This document shows positions 57,590 through 64,000 of a stretch of 64,000 nt of DNA, piece by piece. Each line of letters begins with the position of its first letter. The first letter of the stretch is position 1. A program made the position numbers and the translations under genes. This DNA comes from Hydractinia symbiolongicarpus. Taxonomy: Eukaryota > Cnidaria > Hydrozoa > Anthoathecata > Hydractiniidae. The DNA lies in NCBI RefSeq assembly GCF_029227915.1, contig NC_079888.1, forward strand, positions 8,293,001-8,357,000, in the 5' to 3' direction. Under the pieces are notes generated by a model. The model did not search any database, was not told the DNA's origin, and worked only from the letters and a program-made list of their open reading frames with translations.

Positions 57590-58520
57590 GGTATCAAAGC
57601 CTATGAAAAAAGTTCTATTTCGTGACCAAATGGTTACAGTAGTAACTGCAGTAGCATCACCAGAAACTCTTATAATAGCCAATGACCAATGGACATGTTG
57701 GAATACATATCCAGGGTAATTATTGCTGATGTGGTTATAGAATACGAAACCAGGAGGGAATGAGAATACTAGGTCTTTGTGCTACTACAAATTTGCTTGA
57801 CAAGTTGTAATTTAAGACTATAAGCACCAGTTGCAAGCTTGAAGAGCATCTCTAGAGTCAACCTCGTCCCCAGGGCATCTTGTATCTTTTCTGACCCTGG
57901 GACGGCGATACGAACATGTTCGTATCGCCGTCCCAGGGTCAGAAAAGATACAAAATGCCTTGGGGACGAGGTTGCCCTAGAGTCTCAGAGTCTAAGAAGA
58001 AATGTGGGCAAGACTAGGATACTTGGTTCATCGAGCAAAGCTTAGGAACCTACTACGAAAGGTTGTGAATGGTTGTGCAGAATGTGTTCCAATGAGTTGG
58101 TGCAAATTCAACACTATACTAGAGCTGTGACCTCTGGGTGCATGAAAGATGTTTAAAAGTTAAAGGAAAATTTAAGAAATTGCAAAGGTGACATAATAGT
58201 TTGAAATTCTTTGACGTACACATTGGTAAACACACGTTCAAAGCTATGTCGACTTTTCGATACCTTGGTGGTACAAGTAGAGAATCAGGTGGTTGTGTAG
58301 GTGCAATTAGTGCATGCATCATTGCAGGTGATTTGGACAACTATTTCCAGTAAAAACCACCAATGTTACTACGTTAAAAAGACCTTGGTGTATGGCTGTG
58401 TAACATGACATATATCAAGTAAATCGACCAGAATTTATGGTGTCCGACTCAAACAGCGTATCAAAACACAATGACTCCACTAAAAGCTTGGCATTATTAA
58501 TGATGACATCAGCAAGAAAA
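57590..58520 (+). mobile_element. dead RTE-type LINE remnant
   Basis: Translation fragments in several frames match an RTE-like non-LTR element. IRNQEGMRILGLCATTNLLD (57738-57797) resembles the endonuclease segment before the catalytic domain end. KHTFKAMSTFRYLGGT then SRESGGCVGAISACIIAG (58228-58329) is the RT C-terminal FRYLGG...GG...I..RI block. Stops and frameshifts are frequent. A 116-bp palindrome interrupts it at 57859. Confidence 0.7.
57859..57974. mobile_element. 116-bp near-perfect palindrome, CAACCTCG foldback element
   Basis: The left arm CAACCTCGTCCCCAGGGCAT... and right arm ...ATGCCTTGGGGACGAGGTTG are reverse complements over about 58 bases with only about two differences and no spacer; the centre is CGAACATGTTCG. 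The termini match the element at 38845-38928. Inserted into the RTE remnant, so younger than it. Confidence 0.9.
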
Positions 58521-59060
58521 TATGCTAATTTATTCCGTTTATCTCATACTACAATTGAGGCAAGTTTTATGTTACAGCTTTAAGTCTGTCAAAAGTTATG
58601 AACAGCAGGCACTTTATTTCCCCAAATACTGCCGTGGCCTAAAAAAACCCATGCCAAATATGATTAATTACTAAGATGGCGTAGAAAGGGCGTTCTTCAC
58701 AACCTTGGAGTTTGTGGTGTTTTAGTATGTCAAAAGTAACATAGTGACGAGTGTTTCCTAAAAATTCAGCTTCTTAAACTAAAAGTTCAAGATTTAGCAC
58801 TGCAAAATTTATGGCAATAAAACTGGAATAATAGTTGTATTTTAAAAGCAGTGTATACTTTAAAAATTCAGCATATACGCCGCGTATCGTATTCTTAGTT
58901 TCATTATAAGAATTTCAAGATATCACTTGAGCCAAAAACACAAGCACACCATGTTATAAGAGAAGAATTTACTCAATTTTAGCTGAGTTAAAAAACGGAA
59001 TTCTTTACTAACAATACAGATACTGAAATTGTACAAGAACCTATCGCTATTTGTATTGCA
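58521..59060. other. no gene seen
   Basis: AT-rich; may include an extension of the RTE remnant that is no longer readable. Confidence 0.35.
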
Positions 59061-59460
59061 TCCGGTATACAGTAGCTGATTATATAAAACTAGTTAAAAA
59101 ACCACATGTGAATAAAGTGGACTCTCTTCATCTCGATTACTCATCATCTCGATCAAAAATCCTGGTCCCTTGAAACTGTTTCTTTTTTTTATCTGGAACT
59201 GTTTTGTGTCTAAGAGTTTATAGTTTATCTACACAGCAAATATAACGAAACGTTTAAGAAATCCGGTATACAGTAGCTGATTATATAAAACTAGTTAAAA
59301 AACCACATGTGAATAAAGTGGACTCTCTTCATCTCGATTACTCATCATCTCGATCAAAAATCCTGGTCCCTTGAAACTGTTTCTTTTTTTTATCTGGAAC
59401 TGTTTTGTGTCTAAGAGTTTATAGTTTATCTACACAGCAAATATAACGAAACGTTTAAGA
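59061..59460. repeat. perfect 200-bp tandem duplication
   Basis: 59061-59260 and 59261-59460 both begin ATCCGGTATACAGTAGCTGA and appear identical base for base. No coding. Identity implies a very recent event or an assembly artefact. Confidence 0.95.
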
Positions 59461-59758
59461 AATGAAAATTCGAATGCACTCAAAACATTCGAAATATGAA
59501 ACTTGGATATAAACATTTATTTGTTTTCAAAAAACTTTAAAAAAACAATGATTTTTTAAACGTTCGAATCTGCTTCATTGACATTCTTTTTTTTAAATCT
59601 AGTAAAGAAACATGCCATACGCTAAGCCAATTAAATGTTTTATTTTTTTTTCATTTCCCTAAGCAGAGTAATTACAAATTACAGACTGATTGCAATGTAA
59701 TGAACTGCTATTTTTCTTAGAAGTTAACAAAATCAGTCCTTTAATTATAAGTTTGATC

Positions 59759-59911
59759 ACTATCCGTATAACTGAAAAATTCTGGTTCATTTAATATATT
59801 GATGATTATTGTTTTTGCTTGACATTTCAGTTTGACTATCCGTATAACTGAAAAATTCTGGTTCATTTAATATATTGATGTATTATTGTTTTTGCTTGAC
59901 ATTTCAGTTTG
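59759..59911. repeat. 76/77-bp tandem duplication
   Basis: ACTATCCGTATAACTGAAAA ... GACATTTCAGTTTG is present twice, differing only by one inserted T in the second copy (GATGATTATT versus GATGTATTATT). Confidence 0.95.
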
Positions 59912-60133
59912 AAGTTGCTAGCTATAACAGGGTTATTTAATGGAAAGTCAAGGAAAAGTATATCTGACGAAAAAAATGTACCAGAAAATATGGAACAGAA
60001 TATATTTACACCCTAAGAAAAGCCAGGAAAAAGATTATACGAATAAATCAAGTTTTGTTGTATATTTATTGTCAACTCGTCATTTCAGTTTTCTAAAAAA
60101 ACTTCTCCAGAGTGTTTCAAGCATTATCTATGA

Positions 60134-60359
60134 CTATATTCACACATTGCGGACAGATGTCGTTCCGAAATTATTTTTGCTGCGGGTAGGCCTCGCGTTC
60201 ACACGGTTTCGAAACTATCCGATATGCAAAACGGGAAGATTCCGTTCCGCTATAAATAGTGAAATGATTCCGCTCCTCTGTTTTTCGTAAAACATGTTCA
60301 CATGTCATTCCGGAACAAAACGATTCTGAAATGAAACCTATCCGCAATGTGTGAACATA
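60134..60359. mobile_element. MITE with CTATRTTCACACATTGCGGA ends
   Basis: The left end CTATATTCACACATTGCGGA and the right end TCCGCAATGTGTGAACATAG are inverted copies of about 20 bases. TCTATG flanks both sides, suggesting a target-site duplication of 6-8 bases as in hAT-type elements. The interior has CATTCCGGAACAAAACG and no transposase. The 116-codon plus frame crossing it is not a gene. Confidence 0.65.
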
Positions 60360-60957
60360 GTCTATGTGATTTTAAAGTGTGCACAAATATTCGACAACTT
60401 TGTCCACAGGAATTTAGAAAAACGCTAATTAGTATGAAGAAAAATAACCGCCCTCTTACTTGCGCCCTCTTACTTTTTTTTTATTTTGACTTGTTTTTCA
60501 TCCGCCATGGGGAAGACTATATTTTCGTATTTACTTGTTTGGTTGGGCTAATTTAATTAAACTTTTAAACACGTTTTTTGTTTGAAAGTTACATAAATTT
60601 TTGTCTCAGGACTGCTTTTTTGCTCTTCTTTTTCTTTAGCTTATTTACCCACTTCATCCTGAGCTGTTGCTGACAAATGGTTTTATTTTTAAAATGGTTT
60701 TGGAAGCTTAAGAAACAAAATATTAGTTCCGCAGGATTTGCATGCTATGCTTTTGCTCAAACACATAAAAAATATTTTGATTACATAAAAAATTGACAAA
60801 CGTTCTGTTTATAAAGAAATCAATACAGCCTCTTTGAGATTCTTGTTGAAACATCCGATTAAAGTCTAATCTGAATTTAACACACAAATTTAACGCTGCT
60901 CCATAAAAATGCAAGTAATAGAATATCAGGTTTTTTCATAAAATTATTTGTGTCTAC

Positions 60958-61458
60958 TCATAAAACAACTTCATATTCATAATTATCCAAATCATTATTT
61001 TGCATACTTGCATCTTCTCCCAGTGAAACTTCGTATGCTGTGTTAAGTCTTGCTCGTGTAATGGAGTTTTGCAAACTTGCATTTTTCTCCACTGGAACCT
61101 CGTATGCTGTGTTAAATCCCGCTTCTGTTGAGTAGTCATGCAGACTTGTATCTTGCTCTGGTCTTGCTTGTGTAAGGGAATTCTGCATATCCGAATCATC
61201 CTCGGGTGGAACTTCATATGTAGTGTTAAGATTTCCTTGTGTAGGGGAATTTTGCGTATCTAAATCTTCCTCTAGTGGAATCTCATTAGCATTAAGTCTT
61301 GCTTCTGTTAAGGAGCTCCTCTGCAAATTTGCATCTTCTTCCAATGGAACTTCATAAGCAGTGCTATGTCCTTCTTGTGTAGAGGGTACTACATATGGAG
61401 CGTCTCTTGTATACTGACGATCCAAAGACTCGTACAAATGATATGATAAATTTTCGTC
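60958..61458 (-). CDS. terminal exon, receptor-like tail with repeated YEVP motifs (166 aa)
   Basis: The minus-strand exon begins after acceptor CTTTTTTAG at 61458 (phase 0) and runs 166 codons to a stop. It is hydrophilic and acidic, with about five imperfect 23-38-residue repeats of the form NTAYEVPLEEDANLQNSLTQ. Tyrosine motifs: YESL, YVVP, YEVP (three times), YEVS, and a C-terminal NYEYEVVL; one repeat has NEIP instead. Such YxxP/YExV tyrosines are typical binding sites for SH2 adaptor proteins once phosphorylated, so I infer the cytoplasmic tail of a signalling receptor or a scaffold. The transmembrane and ectodomain exons must lie upstream on the minus strand, above 61458 and perhaps beyond the window. 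Confidence 0.7.
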   Translation of the reverse strand, partial: DENLSYHLYESLDRQYTRDAPYVVPSTQEGHSTAYEVPLEEDANLQRSSLTEARLNANEIPLEEDLDTQNSPTQGNLNTTYEVPPEDDSDMQNSLTQARPEQDTSLHDYSTEAGFNTAYEVPVEKNASLQNSITRARLNTAYEVSLGEDASMQNNDLDNYEYEVVL

Positions 61459-61542
61459 CTAAAAAAGTTAAGTTTTTATTTTTTTTAAATTCAAATTTAG
61501 CATTCCCTATTTTATAGGAGATTATCTTATTACCTGGACTTT

Positions 61543-61561
61543 TTGTTGTTGCTGTTGTTGC

Positions 61562-61602
<41 letters not shown>

Positions 61603-61606
61603 TTGT
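61543..61606. repeat. (TTG)n microsatellite
   Basis: Uninterrupted GTT/TTG repeats with a few GCTGTT units, in the intron before the tail exon. Confidence 0.95.
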
Positions 61607-61682
61607 TGTTATCCTTTTTGCTTTTACATACTTTTATTTTTCTTTCTTAGCAAACTCCGATAAGATGCCTGACCTGTTGAGG

Positions 61683-61728
61683 TTAGGTATCTGCCAAATA
61701 CACAGACGTGTATTTGGCAGATACCTAA
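61683..61728. repeat. perfect 21-bp inverted repeat, 4-base loop
   Basis: TTAGGTATCTGCCAAATACAC, AGAC, GTGTATTTGGCAGATACCTAA. A near-perfect hairpin, possibly a MITE or a small-RNA source. Confidence 0.9.
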
Positions 61729-63217
61729 AAAACGTGATGGTGATCAATAGATGTGGCTTAAAGTCCATATTTTTTACTTCTACTTTTCACATGTTAAATT
61801 ATTTGGGAATTTGTAATGAATTTATGCATCCATCGGCCTAAACCATCAAAATATATCACAGCAGTTCAGAAATGAGAATGTTGGTTTGCACCCGTCGTCT
61901 TTACATATTGACAAAAATCAGATGTCAATATGATGTTACTCTGGTTATGCACGGAGCTGTCACTGCTTATAATCCTTTTATCATTCTACTTTGAGGAATC
62001 ACTGCCGTCGATGCAAATAAATTTAAACGGGTTTCTTAAACCAAAGAAAGTTTTTGCTCGCAGACGCGAAAATACGGTTATTAATAAAGGAGGTTGAAAT
62101 TTGAATTCTTAAATTTAAGGAAAATGTAATATACATATTGTACAGTAGAATCTAATTTATTTCGCCGCATAGTTAAAATCACCAAAACAGCGTGAAAAAC
62201 AAACGCTCAATTGGTAAGCTATTTTTAAATGAATCAATTAACAATTATGATTGAGGTTAGAATATAGCTGTTCATTGCACAGTGTTTCAATTTTTCGTTT
62301 AATCGATAGTTATCACTTCAACGTCAAAGTCCAAATACTCTTCTAAAATTGGTAACCAAAGAAACTTTTTGGCATAATAACCAGCTCTATTTTAGTAAAT
62401 TTTCATTTGCAATTACTCAAAGTCGTGATAACCATGGAGGCAGCCATTCAACGTTTATTTTTTTCGACATTTCTTTCTTGAGTACTGGCAAATTACCTTA
62501 ACATAACTAGTGCATTGGGTGAGTTTTAATAATAGTACGACTGGTTCTCCACAAAACTTAGAAAAGCTAAATCATGGCATTTAAAACCTAGGCGTTGTTA
62601 GTTTTACCGTTCGCATCATTTTTTATGACCAAGCACTATTTAATTTGCACGTCATTGTCACAGCCAAACTTGTTTGAAATTTGTTTTTTCACTTCGCTTA
62701 GTTTACCTAAATAAATTGTGTTGGCTTTCGCGAGCAAGTTTCTAATCAGGTTTTTGAATGGAAACGACAGTTACACGATTTAAATTCCTTTGTTAACTTC
62801 TCAACATCCCATGAGCGCCTTAAATTCAGAAAAATTTATTTTCACCACAAAATTTGATCTTTCATTGTGTCTGCATCCAATGTAATTTAAATATTATGTT
62901 TCAAGCTAATCTCCCACACCCCTTGTCCCCCTCCCAATCCATTCCTTTTAACGTAACGTTGTAATTGAAATTTTATCCGAAGCCATGCAATACTTCTGAT
63001 AGCTAAATCATTTTAAGCAGTTATACTTCCTCTTGTCTTTAGTATATTCAAATATATTTAGAAATGATCAAACTCATCAAAGTTGCTTACTGGATAATTG
63101 GAAATGAAACATGCCTACACATTTGCAACACCTTAATTGCGTTTATAAGATTAATTAAAACCAGGTTACGAACACTGTAAATTGGGGTGCAGTCAAGCGA
63201 AAACGAAAGAAGAAAGG
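61729..63217. other. no gene seen
   Basis: AT-rich. Upstream exons of the minus-strand tail gene could be here, but I found none that I can support. Confidence 0.35.
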
Positions 63218-63880
63218 ATGAAGCTTATTGTTTTCTTGGCTTTTTGCATCGCGGCAACTGGTTCACGTCGACTTAGACTTAATGTTGTCCCCTGGACAAG
63301 ATTTCAACTGTCAGTGTCCCCCTAGTAAGTAGTCCACTTGTTTTGCTGAATTTCTACAAATAAATATCTTTTTATCTATCCAATTAATACGCAAATACAT
63401 TTCTTCAGAAGACCGAGTGCTCTCTTAAGCACTGATGATTACGTGAAGAATGACTGGCTATGGAATTTAGCTTGTAAGAATACCTTCACAACTGCCCCAC
63501 CAGATCAACTAGAGCAATTGTCAGATTACATCAACAATGCCATGAAGATTTTTATTTCTATTGTGGACCAAATAAAATCATTATCGGAATTGCCACTCAT
63601 TATGAAAGTATTTTTCAGGACAGACAATATATGCACAGCAGCTATATGAGATGATAAGATGAGAGAAATGAGAATGATCGACTGTTATTTCACACTTTTT
63701 TTTCTCTAGGCTTGGAGTTGATTTTCAAATGACCATTCCTTGGTTGGACTTGAAGCAAATTTTGTTATTAAATAATTTTAATTTATCTCTTTCCAGGGAC
63801 AGAAAGTTCAGAGCATTTATTTGCTACCAATGGCAGCTGAAAACCCGACTTGGTGAAAAAACAATATTTGTCTATCTGGT
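63218..63880 (+). pseudogene. dermatopontin-like pseudogene, paralogue of 47859
   Basis: Nucleotide-level match to the 47.9 kb gene: MKLIVFLAFCIAATGSRRLR signal exon, intron 63325-63408 (GTAAGTAG...TTCTTCAG), and WLWNLACKNTFTTAPPDQLE. Indels shift the frame at least twice: one between NVV and GQDFNCQCPP (the latter a better dermatopontin block than in the intact copy), another after SDYIN. A separate frame after TTTCCAG at 63798 reads DRKFRAFICYQW, which fits the DRRF-F-C end of dermatopontin and may mark the third exon. Not translatable as a full protein. Confidence 0.75.
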
Positions 63881-64000
63881 TTTTATTTGTTTGTCAATGT
63901 ATAATATAGAAGTGATGTTGGAAGAAATGTATAAAAGTCAATAGAAGTATATTCTTGCCAATTTCTTATACATCGCCCCTCGAGAATCCGTTTTTCTCTT

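Noticed and set aside
59940-60290. 116-codon plus frame
   Set aside because: Crosses into the MITE at 60134-60359 and shows no domain.

Overview
The window is eukaryotic nuclear DNA from an animal. It is very AT-rich, with short GT-AG introns, no operons and many degraded transposons. The gene content (a dermatopontin-like pair, SAP- and THAP-domain debris, Penelope-like elements, foldback repeats that begin CAACCTCG) suggests a cnidarian, probably a hydrozoan, but nothing here proves the species. Most real genes are split into exons too short to stand out as long open frames. I rebuilt gene models by matching reading frame, splice sites and intron phase by eye; all of them need transcript support.

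Layout. 1-6.9 kb is mostly non-coding, with one signal-peptide-like first exon (2.0 kb, minus), a tRNA-like SINE piece, a hairpin and an ATTGCCCGT minisatellite. 6.9-7.5 kb is a dead Penelope-like element. 7.8-10.5 kb (minus) holds a complete five-exon gene for a 225-residue secreted, mostly helical, four-cysteine protein. Its intron phases (1,0,0,0) are those of vertebrate class I helical cytokine genes. 11.9-16.5 kb is a pair of ~1.3 kb duplicated segments carrying exons of an unrecognised gene. 17-23 kb is repeats and MITEs. 24-25 kb is an intronless type II membrane glycosyltransferase-like gene. 26-28 kb is a broken LINE. 29.8-32.2 kb (minus) is a well-preserved multi-exon choloylglycine hydrolase/penicillin V acylase-like Ntn hydrolase with all its catalytic residues. 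33-41 kb contains head-to-tail non-autonomous Helitrons and a gene for a probable extracellular protein (40.9-41.9 kb). 43-46.5 kb is debris (SAP, THAP, Penelope).

47.9 kb has a dermatopontin-like gene and 63.2 kb its frameshifted pseudogene copy. Between them lie a GPCR pseudogene (50 kb, minus), a two-exon coiled-coil gene (51 kb), the last two exons of an unrecognised gene (53-54 kb, minus), a small signal-peptide/TM gene (56-57 kb, minus), a dead RTE-type LINE split by a 116-bp palindrome (57.6-58.5 kb), recent tandem duplications (59 kb), and the cytoplasmic-tail exon of a probable receptor with repeated Tyr-Glu-Val-Pro motifs (61 kb, minus).

Several predicted products act at the cell surface or outside the cell (cytokine-like protein, N-terminal nucleophile hydrolase, dermatopontin, receptor tail, TM protein, GPCR relic). 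I see no evidence that they form one pathway.
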